From: Firmicutes bacterium UBA4916
GTDB lineage: Bacteria; Bacillota; Clostridia; Tissierellales; Tepidimicrobiaceae
Length of the DNA: 23,435 nucleotides
NCBI GenBank assembly: GCA_002398845.1
Contig: DHBY01000047.1
Coordinates: 15,361 to 38,795, forward strand
Reading direction: 5' to 3'
The position numbers and the translations under genes are program-made. The notes beneath the pieces were generated by a model, which did not search any database, was not told the origin of the DNA, and worked only from the letters and a program-made list of their open reading frames with translations. This document shows positions 14,169 through 22,646 of this stretch, one piece after another. The stretch's first letter is position 1, and each line of letters begins with the position of its first letter.

Positions 14169-15065
14169 CTATCCTAATATTTCAGGATGTAATAATCCAT
14201 TATATTGTTCATCCGCTGCTAACTTATCATTGTAAATAGCAACTATTATGTCTTCTGTTAGTTTTTTTGTTTCGTTATCTAGGTAAACCTCAATACTATC
14301 TGGTTTGAATCCTACTAATATTCCATTTTCACTTCCTATAGATTTAAAAGGTATTAGCCTAAGCCTTATATCGTCTCCGATCTCATCCATGACATTCGCC
14401 ATAAAATTTAAATCTAGTTCTTTTTTATTTAAATACATATTTCTTATTATTTCTGGCAATATGCACTCTAATGCACTATACTCTGCAATTATTACTGGCC
14501 TTTGAGATATGGGTTCCTTTAATGAGTTTCCAGTGTCTATTAGAGCAGTTAATTTTGCTTCTTTTTCATTCAAACCAATAGTTATATTTGTTAAAAATTT
14601 TTCTTTATTTATTTTGATTTGATAAAACTTTAGAATATATCTTATAAGTAAAATAGCAACCCCTATACCTACAATTAAAAACTTAACTAACTCATCAAAA
14701 TCCTTAAAGGAAAATTCAGTTAAATTAAAATTGTTATTTAAAATATAGAATATGCCAATAATTGCACCAGCAAAACCAAAGGCCACCATATAAAAAGCAG
14801 ATAATTGCTTAAAAAATTGATGTAGTTTTTCTGGATTAAAAGCTAATATAATCATAAGTATAGAAACTGAAAATTTAATGATAAATTTGCCCATAAATTG
14901 TAATGACGGGAAAAAAGCTACTAGTGTGTAAGTAGATCCTACTAGCGATGCAATAAATAGTCTTAATTTACTAGTTTTAGTTCTTGTAATCTTCTTAGTA
15001 ACATATAATATAATAAAATTAATTATTATATTTTCTATTAACAGGTATTCGGCATATACATACAA
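14169..15065 (-). CDS. spoIIGA: Sporulation sigma-E processing aspartyl protease SpoIIGA
   Basis: SpoIIGA is the membrane protease that activates pro-SigE after a signal from the forespore. The 298 residues begin with about five membrane segments (within residues 5-145), followed by a cytoplasmic aspartyl-protease domain with the active motif LIDTGNSLKEPI, catalytic Asp177-Thr-Gly. The ATG is set by AAGGAGGT about 11 bases upstream. sigE follows after 11 bases, the usual two-gene operon. A possible Spo0A-dependent SigA promoter lies upstream. Confidence 0.95.
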   Translation of the reverse strand: MYVYAEYLLIENIIINFIILYVTKKITRTKTSKLRLFIASLVGSTYTLVAFFPSLQFMGKFIIKFSVSILMIILAFNPEKLHQFFKQLSAFYMVAFGFAGAIIGIFYILNNNFNLTEFSFKDFDELVKFLIVGIGVAILLIRYILKFYQIKINKEKFLTNITIGLNEKEAKLTALIDTGNSLKEPISQRPVIIAEYSALECILPEIIRNMYLNKKELDLNFMANVMDEIGDDIRLRLIPFKSIGSENGILVGFKPDSIEVYLDNETKKLTEDIIVAIYNDKLAADEQYNGLLHPEILG

Positions 15066-15133
15066 TAGAATACCTCCTTCTTTATAAAATGCTTATACTA
15101 AAAGCTTATTCAATAACATTAACCTTTATGTCT

Positions 15134-15167
15134 ATTATATATGACTTGCCAGTAAAAATTTGTCGTT
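15134..15167 (-). promoter_or_regulatory. Candidate Spo0A-activated promoter of spoIIGA-sigE
   Basis: The minus strand carries a perfect TATAAT (15139-15134) with no -35 at 17 bases. Instead AACGACA (15167-15161), five of seven to the 0A box TTCGACA, ends 21 bases upstream of the -10. In Bacillus the spoIIG promoter also has an unusually long spacer (22 bases) with Spo0A boxes at the -35. The resemblance is suggestive rather than strong. Confidence 0.4.
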
Positions 15168-15175
15168 ATTTAATG

Positions 15176-15213
15176 ATAAAAAAAACGTATCTCAATTTTG
15201 AGAAACGTTTTTT
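15176..15213 (-). terminator. Intrinsic terminator after ftsZ
   Basis: A stem of 15 pairs with one internal mismatch (AAAAAACGU with ACGUUUUUU, then UCUCAA with UUGAGA) and a two-base loop is followed by a run of eight U in minus-strand RNA. It starts 25 bases past the ftsZ stop and closes the division cluster. The near-symmetry could also let it work on the other strand, but no gene is there. Confidence 0.85.
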
Positions 15214-15237
15214 GACATTAGTTTATAATATTTTCAA

Positions 15238-16314
15238 TCAATCTCTTTTTCTTAAAAAAGTAGGAATATCTAAATCATCTAGATTAAATTGGCCAGTAGC
15301 AGCACTCTCATCATTTATTTTAAAATCTTTAGGTTGTGTTTTCTCCATTCTCATTGATCTATCAGTATCAAATCCTGTCGCAATAACAGTTATTTTTATT
15401 TCATCTTTTAAAGTTTCATCTATTCCAGCACCAAATATTATATTTGCATCTTGATCAACAGCTTGTCTAATCAAATCAGCCGCTTCATTAACTTCAAATA
15501 ATCCTAAATCCCCGCCGCCGGTAATATTCAATAATACTGCTTTAGCTCCATCAATGGAAGTTTCTAATAGTGGACTTTTTATGGCTTGCTTTGCAGCATC
15601 TACAGCTCGGTTTTCACCAGAAGCTTTGCCAATTCCCATATGGGCAATACCTCGATTATACATAATGGTTTTTACATCAGCAAAGTCTAAATTTATTAGA
15701 TTAGGAACTGCAATTAAATCTGAAATTCCTTGAATGCCTTGTTTAAGTACCTCATCTGCCATGGCAAAAGCTTCAACCATAGTAGTTTTCTTTTCTGCTA
15801 CCTGAAGCAGTCGGTCATTTGGTATAGTTACCAGAGTATCAACTTTAGTCTTTAACTCTTCAATACCTTTTTCTGCATGAACCTGTCTTCTTCTACCTTC
15901 AAATGTAAAGGGCTTAGTAACAACTCCAACTGTAAGTATTCCTAATTCCTTTGCTACCTCAGCAACGATAGGGGCAGCTCCAGTGCCAGTGCCACCACCC
16001 ATCCCAGCTGTTATAAATATCATATCTGCACCCTTTAAAGTCTCAGTAATCTCATTTCTATTCTCTTCAGCTGCTTTCATACCAATTTCAGGATTTGCGC
16101 CAGCTCCTAATCCCTTAGTAAGCTTTTCGCCTATTTGTAATTTTTGTTCGGCTCGTGATGAAAATAAAGCTTGTCTATCTGTATTAAAAGCAATAAACTC
16201 AATACCCCTAACGCCACAATCAACCATTCTATTTACAGCATTGTTCCCTCCACCGCCAACTCCAACAACTTTTATTTTTGCAAACTCTTCAACATCAACA
16301 TCAAAATCAAACAA
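15238..16314 (-). CDS. ftsZ: Cell division protein FtsZ
   Basis: FtsZ is the tubulin-like GTPase that forms the division ring. The 358 residues include the N-terminal GGGGNNAVNRM nucleotide segment (20-30), the tubulin signature GGGTGTGAAP (106-115), the T7 loop NLDFAD (208-213), a short variable linker (about 320-345) and the C-terminal binding peptide DLDIPTFLRKRD that partners such as SepF, EzrA or FtsA contact. The start is TTG, eight bases after AAAGGGGG; no nearer ATG fits. The gene stands 122 bases after sbp with no ftsA between, so it may have its own promoter: TATAAT occurs at 16385-16380 but without a convincing -35. It ends at a strong terminator. Confidence 0.97.
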   Translation of the reverse strand: MFDFDVDVEEFAKIKVVGVGGGGNNAVNRMVDCGVRGIEFIAFNTDRQALFSSRAEQKLQIGEKLTKGLGAGANPEIGMKAAEENRNEITETLKGADMIFITAGMGGGTGTGAAPIVAEVAKELGILTVGVVTKPFTFEGRRRQVHAEKGIEELKTKVDTLVTIPNDRLLQVAEKKTTMVEAFAMADEVLKQGIQGISDLIAVPNLINLDFADVKTIMYNRGIAHMGIGKASGENRAVDAAKQAIKSPLLETSIDGAKAVLLNITGGGDLGLFEVNEAADLIRQAVDQDANIIFGAGIDETLKDEIKITVIATGFDTDRSMRMEKTQPKDFKINDESAATGQFNLDDLDIPTFLRKRD

Positions 16315-16436
16315 AGCTTTAACCCCCTTTTCAATTAGTTACAAAACTATTAATCTAAAATATCTCGATCTCAAAATCTATTATAAAAATTAATATTGAA
16401 TTAATTATATATTACCTATATGTCCATATTAAAAAA

Positions 16437-16787
16437 CTACCCGTTATCTTTGGATTTTTTCCTATATAAAAGAATTCTTCTAATGCTTGCAAAGTTTTCA
16501 AATAGCCTTCCCCCAAAGGTAAAAATAGCTGCATAATATAAGGGTACACCAAGTCTATCTCCAATATAAGCTAGGAAAGCTGCAAGAATAGCGTTGCCAA
16601 AGAATCCAGATATAAAAATACTTGTATCAAATTTGTTTTCTAGATTTGCTTTTATCCCACCAAAAACAGAGTCTAGACATGCAAGAATAGCTACTGAAAT
16701 ATATAAAGAATAAGCTGTGTTGTACGTATATGGCAGCATAAGGCCAATTGCCATACCCGTTAGTATACCTATTAAAGCAAAAAACAT
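16437..16787 (-). CDS. sbp: Small basic protein Sbp (DUF1290 family membrane protein)
   Basis: Sbp is a small integral membrane protein (116 residues here) with three to four hydrophobic segments and a basic C-terminal tail (RRILLYRKKSK). It occurs between the ylxW/ylxX genes and ftsA-ftsZ in many Firmicutes; function unknown. I start it at ATG 16787 rather than the in-frame GTG at 16796: AAGG lies eight bases before the ATG while the GTG overlaps that ribosome site, and MFFALIG aligns with the start of Bacillus Sbp. The ATG follows the preceding stop by one base. Confidence 0.88.
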   Translation of the reverse strand: MFFALIGILTGMAIGLMLPYTYNTAYSLYISVAILACLDSVFGGIKANLENKFDTSIFISGFFGNAILAAFLAYIGDRLGVPLYYAAIFTFGGRLFENFASIRRILLYRKKSKDNG

Positions 16788-16788
16788 A

Positions 16789-17517
16789 TTAATCACCTTC
16801 TTTTATTGGTTTAGCATATTTATAATTAAACCTTCTATTATATGCAGGAATTACAATATTATCTTTTACAGTTGTTTCGATATTTATTTGGTCCACATTT
16901 TTCAATGCATAAGCGTAGGTATTAGGTGCATTTATGGCTGCATTTAGAAGCTTGGGGTCCCCTATAGCGCTAATAGAAAATGGTGCTGCTAGACTTTTGC
17001 CATTTACTCTAATAATAGGACCACCACATTTTATTTCTGATGTGGATAAGACTCGCTGTCCATTAACACTTATAGCTTCTGCACCTGCTCCCCTTAGGTC
17101 ATTTATAATTCTTAAAACATCTATATCATGTACTACATCCAGATCATTTTCTTCACCAAAAGCCCCTTCGGCCATATTGTCCTGCATCTTAATGACAATA
17201 CCAGAACCTTCAACTTTTTGAAATCCTGCAACAGTCTTATTTTTCTCAAGTTCTGAATGTAATACATCTAGTACATTCTCATCACCATTTGTAATACTTT
17301 CCAATAGTTTTAATTGTTCTTCTTTATCAGCTATCATCTTATTTAAATCTTCTATTTCCTTTTCTAAAGAGTTAATGTCATTTTTAGTGATTTGAATTGA
17401 TCTTAAGGTAACTGGTGCAAAGCTAGGGATGTTTTGTTTAAATTGGCCAGCCATAAAAATACCTAACACAACAGAGAAAATTAATATGGTATAATTAGGT
17501 TTATTTGTATTGTTCAT
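16789..17517 (-). CDS. DUF881 family protein (YlxX-like), second of a tandem pair
   Basis: This 242-residue protein has an N-terminal membrane anchor (about residues 10-27), a predicted coiled-coil stretch (about 45-80: NDINSLEKEIEDLNKMIADK) and a C-terminal extracellular DUF881 domain with ITKNDI, GAEAISVNGQRVL and AAPFSISAIGDPKLL. The start at 17517 is chosen because GGGGGAT lies four bases upstream; a longer reading frame to 17565 would overlap the previous gene and has no ribosome site. It is paralogous to the gene before it, matching Bacillus ylxW-ylxX ahead of sbp. Function unknown, probably in division or envelope work at the septum. Confidence 0.85.
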   Translation of the reverse strand: MNNTNKPNYTILIFSVVLGIFMAGQFKQNIPSFAPVTLRSIQITKNDINSLEKEIEDLNKMIADKEEQLKLLESITNGDENVLDVLHSELEKNKTVAGFQKVEGSGIVIKMQDNMAEGAFGEENDLDVVHDIDVLRIINDLRGAGAEAISVNGQRVLSTSEIKCGGPIIRVNGKSLAAPFSISAIGDPKLLNAAINAPNTYAYALKNVDQINIETTVKDNIVIPAYNRRFNYKYAKPIKEGD

Positions 17518-17533
17518 ATAAATCCCCCATATC

Positions 17534-18262
17534 TTAATTAGCTTCACCCTCAACTGGTTTCGCATATATAAATTCTTTTAATTTCCTGTATTTTGGTATC
17601 TTTACGTTTTTTTCTTGAGTCAAGTGGACATTATAATCATAGTATTCTAATGTCCAAACAATTCCTCTTTTAATAGCTAAAGCTGACTCTAATGTGCTAG
17701 GATCTCCTATGGCTTTAATGACTATAGGTGGGCCTATAGAAACTCCATTTACTTCAATATGATTCCCTGCTCTTTCTATTTCTGTAAAAGCAGTATATCT
17801 TTGATCATTTATTGAAATAGCTTCCGCTTCAGCAGCATTTAAAACGCTAACAGTCTGAAGTATTAAATCTAAATCATCAACAATATTATACTCTGCGCCA
17901 ACTTGCACATCAGCAGGTGGTTCTTGAATTTCCATTGTAATTCCAGGTCCTTCTAAATCTACATAACCAGCTAACATTCTGTATTTTTCTAAGTCTTTGT
18001 ATAGATTTTCTGCATAAACATTGTTGTCAGCCTCTCCCTTCTCATACTGCTTTATCTTGTTTTCTGCTTCATCTAATGCTTTAACTGCTGCATCTCTAGT
18101 TTCCTGCGTTTTTTTTAGTTCTAAAGCCAATTGTTGGGCTCTTTGAGTAGGAAGTATACCCTCTCCAACAGATTTATTTACAGTCTTAAATTGTATAGCT
18201 AATATAATACCTAAAAATAAAGAAACTATTGTCATCGACAATCGGGCCTTTGATTTTTTCAT
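17534..18262 (-). CDS. DUF881 family protein (YlxW-like), first of a tandem pair
   Basis: This 242-residue protein has the same plan as its downstream neighbour: a membrane anchor (about residues 8-25), a coiled coil (about 42-92: LALELKKTQETRDAAVKALD) and a DUF881 domain with the shared motifs GPGITMEIQ, AEAEAISINDQRYT and PPIVIKAIGDPSTLE. GGGGG lies six bases before the ATG, and the ftsQ stop is 10 bases upstream. The pair probably arose by duplication, and the order ftsQ-DUF881-DUF881-sbp is conserved in Firmicutes. Role unknown. Confidence 0.85.
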   Translation of the reverse strand: MKKSKARLSMTIVSLFLGIILAIQFKTVNKSVGEGILPTQRAQQLALELKKTQETRDAAVKALDEAENKIKQYEKGEADNNVYAENLYKDLEKYRMLAGYVDLEGPGITMEIQEPPADVQVGAEYNIVDDLDLILQTVSVLNAAEAEAISINDQRYTAFTEIERAGNHIEVNGVSIGPPIVIKAIGDPSTLESALAIKRGIVWTLEYYDYNVHLTQEKNVKIPKYRKLKEFIYAKPVEGEAN

Positions 18263-18272
18263 CTAATTCCCC

Positions 18273-19031
18273 CTATTTATTATCTATTACTATAATTGGA
18301 TTATCACCTTTATTAAACAATATTTGTCTAACATCAAGGTCCTTCTTTTCTATATCCTTTAATATTTTTGATAAGAAGCTTAATTTATATTTTACATTAT
18401 CCAAGGGTCCAAAGGCAACCTTAATATCATTATTTAATTGAACCTTTGTATTATTATTATCGGAAAAGTTAATATATTTCATTAGCTGTAAAAGCTTTGC
18501 TTGTTCACTAAAAACAATAAAATCCCTAATATCATTCCCTTCCAACTTATCAAACAAGTTTTCACCAGCCTCTAAATCCACAAGTTCTAATCCAAATATT
18601 TGTGGCAATTGGGTTTCTCCTTTTTTTCCTTCTATAGACAAAATGTACCCATCATCATCTATATAAACAAATGAACCTATATATGGTACTATTGCTATTT
18701 CTTTTCTTTCTTCCACTTCGATAATCATAGTACTTGGCAATTTTCTCTTGATTTTTACATTCTTTATATAAGGCAGCCTATTCAAACTTTCTTCCCCTAA
18801 TTTTTTACTAACTCTAAAAATATTTTCTCCTTTTATAAATGTAGAAGTATTAACAATCTTTTCATAACTCATCTTCTTGTTTCCCGAAACTTCAATACTT
18901 TTCACATCAAAAAATTTGGTTTTAAATGCAAATAGATAAAGTAGTGTTATTATCATAACAAATAAAACAAAATTTAAGATTCTTTTTCTTTTTCTCATCC
19001 TTCTCTTAGAATCCTTGTTATTTCTTTTCAT
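18273..19031 (-). CDS. ftsQ: Cell division protein FtsQ/DivIB
   Basis: FtsQ (DivIB in Bacillus) is a single-pass divisome protein that joins FtsB/FtsL (DivIC/FtsL) and helps control septal wall synthesis. The 252 residues have a very basic cytoplasmic tail (1-17), one membrane segment (about 18-37), a POTRA domain (FFDVKSIEVSGNKKMSYEKI, about 40-110) and a beta domain containing YIDDDGYIL and PQIFG. The ATG has AGGTGG about nine bases upstream. It lies 55 bases after murA. Confidence 0.9.
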   Translation of the reverse strand: MKRNNKDSKRRMRKRKRILNFVLFVMIITLLYLFAFKTKFFDVKSIEVSGNKKMSYEKIVNTSTFIKGENIFRVSKKLGEESLNRLPYIKNVKIKRKLPSTMIIEVEERKEIAIVPYIGSFVYIDDDGYILSIEGKKGETQLPQIFGLELVDLEAGENLFDKLEGNDIRDFIVFSEQAKLLQLMKYINFSDNNNTKVQLNNDIKVAFGPLDNVKYKLSFLSKILKDIEKKDLDVRQILFNKGDNPIIVIDNK

Positions 19032-19086
19032 TCATATGCACCACCTATCTGCTTGTCCCAATCTATAAAAGCAGCAAAAGCTGCCA

Positions 19087-20340
19087 TTATTCTATCATCT
19101 TAATATCAGCACCTAATTCTTTTAATATAATATGAAAATCTTCATAACCTCTATTGATATGATATACATTTTCTATCTCTGTAGTACCTTTTGCTGCCAG
19201 CCCTGCTAATACAAGGCAAGCTCCCCCTCTTAAGTCCTTAGCAATAGTCTTTGCTCCAGTTAATTCTTTTACACCCTTCACAACGGCCACTTTGCCAAAA
19301 ACCTTAATATTAGCTCCCATTCTTATTAATTCTTCAGCGTGTTTAAATCTATTTTCAAACACGGTTTCTGATATAATACTTGTTCCATTTGCTATACTCA
19401 ATAAAGCCATAATTTGTGCCTGCATATCAGTTGGAAATCCTGGATATGGTAAAGTTTGAATCATTTCAATAGAATTTATTTTTTTAGGCCCTATTATTTT
19501 TAATGAATTGCTGTCATTATATATTAAGCACCCAGCTTCTCTTAACTTTGCACTAATTGCCTGTAGATGATCTATAATAATATTTTTTAAAACAACTTCC
19601 CCCTCAGTAATTGCAGAAGCAGCCATAAAAGTTCCTGCAACTATTCTATCTGGCATTGTATTATGAGTAACGTCTTTTAGTTTATCTACTCCTTCAACTA
19701 TCACAATAGAGGTTCCTGCCCCATTAATCTTTGCGCCAGCCTTATTTAAATAGATTTGCAAATCAATTATTTCAGGTTCCCTTGCTGCATTTCTAATTAT
19801 GGTTGTTCCCTTAGCTTTTACAGCTGCTAGCATGATATTCTCTGTTGCTCCAACACTTGGGTAGTCAAGCTGTATTTCGCATCCCTTCAATCCTTTTGTT
19901 TTACAATAGAGAAATCCATGGGCCTCTTCTATCTCAGCACCCATCTCCCTTAAAGCTTTAAGATGCATATCGATAGGTCTTGGTCCAATTTCGCACCCAC
20001 CTGGATAGCTAATTATAACTTCACCACATCTAGAAAGCATAGCCCCCATAAGTATTATTGAGGACCTCATTTCCCTAACTAATTCATCTGGAATCTTAAT
20101 ACTATTTAAAGGTTTTGAGTCAATCCACATCATCTTATCTATTCGCTTTACATTACAGCCAAGGGATAGAAGTATTTTTTCCATAACCTCTACATCTTTA
20201 AGATTTGGTACATTAAAAATTGTACTCTCATTATTTCCAATAACAGTAGCAGCTAATATAGGTAAAACTGCATTTTTTGCACCAGTTATATTAACCTCAC
20301 CATTAAGTTTATTACAACCATTAACAATTATTTTCCCCAT
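19087..20340 (-). CDS. murA: UDP-N-acetylglucosamine 1-carboxyvinyltransferase
   Basis: MurA makes the first committed peptidoglycan precursor, adding enolpyruvate to UDP-GlcNAc. I use the ATG at 20340 (417 residues, normal length) because GGAGG lies seven bases before it; the frame can be extended to a TTG at 20364 without ribosome site. Lys22 in GAKNAVLP, Cys116 in PGGCEIGPRP (the PEP-binding, fosfomycin-target cysteine) and Arg121 are present, so it should be active and fosfomycin-sensitive. It stands between murG and ftsQ, where Bacillus has murB. The 78-base gap after murG is the largest inside the wall genes and is AT-rich, but no convincing promoter is seen. Many Firmicutes have a second murA elsewhere. 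Confidence 0.95.
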   Translation of the reverse strand: MGKIIVNGCNKLNGEVNITGAKNAVLPILAATVIGNNESTIFNVPNLKDVEVMEKILLSLGCNVKRIDKMMWIDSKPLNSIKIPDELVREMRSSIILMGAMLSRCGEVIISYPGGCEIGPRPIDMHLKALREMGAEIEEAHGFLYCKTKGLKGCEIQLDYPSVGATENIMLAAVKAKGTTIIRNAAREPEIIDLQIYLNKAGAKINGAGTSIVIVEGVDKLKDVTHNTMPDRIVAGTFMAASAITEGEVVLKNIIIDHLQAISAKLREAGCLIYNDSNSLKIIGPKKINSIEMIQTLPYPGFPTDMQAQIMALLSIANGTSIISETVFENRFKHAEELIRMGANIKVFGKVAVVKGVKELTGAKTIAKDLRGGACLVLAGLAAKGTTEIENVYHINRGYEDFHIILKELGADIKMIE

Positions 20341-20418
20341 TATCGCACCTCCAAGATATGCCAATGCTTACGTATATTATTATATTATGCATATTCATTG
20401 AAAGTGTGATAGAAATAA

Positions 20419-21522
20419 TTATTTTGTTAATTCATCAACAATATTAACTATTTTTTCTGCTGCATGTATCTCTCCTATTTTTTTACTTTTTTTAGACATC
20501 TCCATTAATTTGTCTTTATCTTTAATAATATTAGAAATAGCTTCATTTAAACTAGGGCCAGTTAAATCCTTCTCTAAAATTAAATAGCTTGCTCCTTTTC
20601 TCTCAAAAGCTCTAGCATTATATTCTTGATGGTTTTCAGCAGTATAAGCTTTTGGTATTAAGATACTAGGAACTCCAACGGCTGATACTTCTGCTAATGT
20701 AATTGCTCCTGCACTTGTTATGACCAAATCAGCAGTATTAAGCCCTTTTGGAATATCATAAAAATATGGCATCACGCTTATATTACTATTTAAATTCAAT
20801 CTTTCTTCTTCTAATCTATTTATAAACTCATCATAAAACCTTTTACCTGTAACATGAATAATCTGTAAGTAAGAATTTGATATGTTTTTCTTAATAACAT
20901 AGTACATAGCATCATTTAGCTTTTTTTGTCCGCCACTTCCTCCAAAAGAAAGGATAAATGGGATATTAGGATCGATATTTAAATCATGATAGGCTTTTCC
21001 TTTATCTACTTCTACTACACTTTTCCGTATTGGATTCCCAGTTACGATTACTTTATCTGGATATTTAAAATATTTCTTTGCTTCCTCAAAAGTAACAAGA
21101 ACTTTATCCACATATCGAGAAAGTATTTTATTTGTAACCCCTGGAAACGCATTTTGTTCATGGATTACGGTAGGGATTTTTTTTCTGCTAGCCATATAAA
21201 CTACTGGACCACAAACATATCCTCCCGTTCCAATAACCATATTTGGATTAAAATCTTTAATAATTTTTTTCGCATCATTAAGACCTAAGAATAATTCCTT
21301 TAAAGCAATAAATGATTCCTTATTAATCTTTCTTGGCATTCCCTTGACCCTGATGGTTTTAAATTCAAAACCTTCTTTAGGTACTAATTCACTTTCAAGA
21401 CCTTTTTTTGTACCTACATATAATATTTCTGCATCTTTATGTTTATTTTTTATTTCCGCTGCTATGGCTAGAGCTGGATATATATGTCCTCCAGTTCCTC
21501 CTCCAGTTATTAGATATCGCAT
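20419..21522 (-). CDS. murG: Undecaprenyldiphospho-muramoylpentapeptide beta-N-acetylglucosaminyltransferase
   Basis: MurG adds GlcNAc to lipid I to give lipid II at the inner face of the membrane. The 367 residues show the N-terminal glycine loop GGGTGGH (7-13), the second glycine loop FGGSGGQKKLN (about 194-204) and the UDP-GlcNAc site SAGAITLAEVSAVGVPSILIP (about 270-290) with the AENHQEYNA motif. The ribosome site AGGAG precedes the ATG, which is four bases after the ftsW stop. Confidence 0.96.
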   Translation of the reverse strand: MRYLITGGGTGGHIYPALAIAAEIKNKHKDAEILYVGTKKGLESELVPKEGFEFKTIRVKGMPRKINKESFIALKELFLGLNDAKKIIKDFNPNMVIGTGGYVCGPVVYMASRKKIPTVIHEQNAFPGVTNKILSRYVDKVLVTFEEAKKYFKYPDKVIVTGNPIRKSVVEVDKGKAYHDLNIDPNIPFILSFGGSGGQKKLNDAMYYVIKKNISNSYLQIIHVTGKRFYDEFINRLEEERLNLNSNISVMPYFYDIPKGLNTADLVITSAGAITLAEVSAVGVPSILIPKAYTAENHQEYNARAFERKGASYLILEKDLTGPSLNEAISNIIKDKDKLMEMSKKSKKIGEIHAAEKIVNIVDELTK

Positions 21523-21526
21523 ATTT

Positions 21527-22645
21527 TCAACTCCTATCTGTAGTTACATGTCTAGATATATTTAATAGAATTCCCACAGCTGACATATATATTATTAGTG
21601 AAGTACCACCGTAGCTTATAAAAGGTAAAGGTATCCCTGTAGGAGGTATCGATGAAGTTACAACTCCAATATGGATTAGAGTCTGAATTGTAATCAAAGA
21701 TACAATTCCTGAAGCAAGTAAACATCCAAATAGATCATCTACATTTAAAGCAATCCTTATACCTCGCCAAATTAGCAATAGAAATAGTAAAACCACGGTA
21801 AAAGCTCCTAAAAAACCTAATTCCTCACCAATTATTGCAAATATAAAATCATTATATGGCTCAGGAATATAAAAGAATTTTTGTCTGCTCTTCCCCAAAC
21901 CTAGACCAAATAACCCACCAGAACCTAATGCGTACAAGGATTGTACTGATTGCCAGCCTTCCTCAAGCTTATTTGCAAAAGGGTCTAAAAATCCAACAAT
22001 TCTTCTCATTCTATATGCATTTTCTTCTCCTGTAACAGCCTTAACTAATCCTAAAGATGCTACGCCAATTAAAGCTATTAAATGAGGTATTTTCATCCCA
22101 GCTATAAAGTAAATACTCATAAGAGTAGCACCTAAGGTAACAGTTGTAGATAAATCTTTTTGTAAATATATCATTCCACAGGAAACACCTATGATTAATA
22201 ATACAGGAATTAAACCCTTTTTTATATCTGCTACATCGTCTTTTCTTTTGGACAAAAACGAAGACAGAAATATTATTGAGCCTAGTTTAATAATATCCGA
22301 TGGCATAAAGGTTGTAAAACCCAGATTAACCCATCTCCTTGCTCCTTTCGTACTGAAACCCAAAGGGGTAAATATTAACAAGCCACTTAATATAGCAATA
22401 GTAAATATAAACCTAGACATTTTGTTTAATCGTCTATAATCAAAATTCATAAAGAAAAGCATAGCAATAAGCCCCAAGCTTGCTGCAACTGTCTGCTTTT
22501 TTAAAAAATGGTAGCCATCATTAAATTTTTTTATACCTTCTGGCCAAGATGAACTAAATACCATTATTATACCTATAAATACAAGGAGTAAAGTTGCTAA
22601 AAGCAAAGTAAAATCGCAAGCCCTTTTTTTAGCTTGTTTAGCCAT
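21527..22645 (-). CDS. ftsW: SEDS-family peptidoglycan glycosyltransferase FtsW/SpoVE
   Basis: This 372-residue protein has about ten membrane segments and is a SEDS glycan polymerase that works with a class B PBP at the septum. Conserved landmarks include VFSSS in the first segment, the extracellular loop YIPEPYNDFIFAIIGEELG with the catalytic-site aspartate, and the C-terminal FISYGGTSLIIYM. In Bacillus the SEDS gene in this place is spoVE, which works in spore cortex synthesis; in Clostridia the gene here often serves vegetative division. Sequence alone does not separate the two. The ATG follows the murD stop by one base, and AAGGAGG lies within the murD end. Confidence 0.93.
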   Translation of the reverse strand: MAKQAKKRACDFTLLLATLLLVFIGIIMVFSSSWPEGIKKFNDGYHFLKKQTVAASLGLIAMLFFMNFDYRRLNKMSRFIFTIAILSGLLIFTPLGFSTKGARRWVNLGFTTFMPSDIIKLGSIIFLSSFLSKRKDDVADIKKGLIPVLLIIGVSCGMIYLQKDLSTTVTLGATLMSIYFIAGMKIPHLIALIGVASLGLVKAVTGEENAYRMRRIVGFLDPFANKLEEGWQSVQSLYALGSGGLFGLGLGKSRQKFFYIPEPYNDFIFAIIGEELGFLGAFTVVLLFLLLIWRGIRIALNVDDLFGCLLASGIVSLITIQTLIHIGVVTSSIPPTGIPLPFISYGGTSLIIYMSAVGILLNISRHVTTDRS

Positions 22646-22646
22646 T

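Noticed and set aside
16380..16385. TATAAT on the minus strand as ftsZ promoter
   Set aside because: The hexamer is perfect, but the bases 17 upstream (ATAATT) do not resemble a -35 and there is no extended TG, so in this AT-rich gap it may be chance. ftsZ may still have its own start here.
20341..20418. Promoter in the murG-murA gap
   Set aside because: A TATAAT occurs in the minus strand, but without a usable -35 at 16-18 bases. I could not support it.
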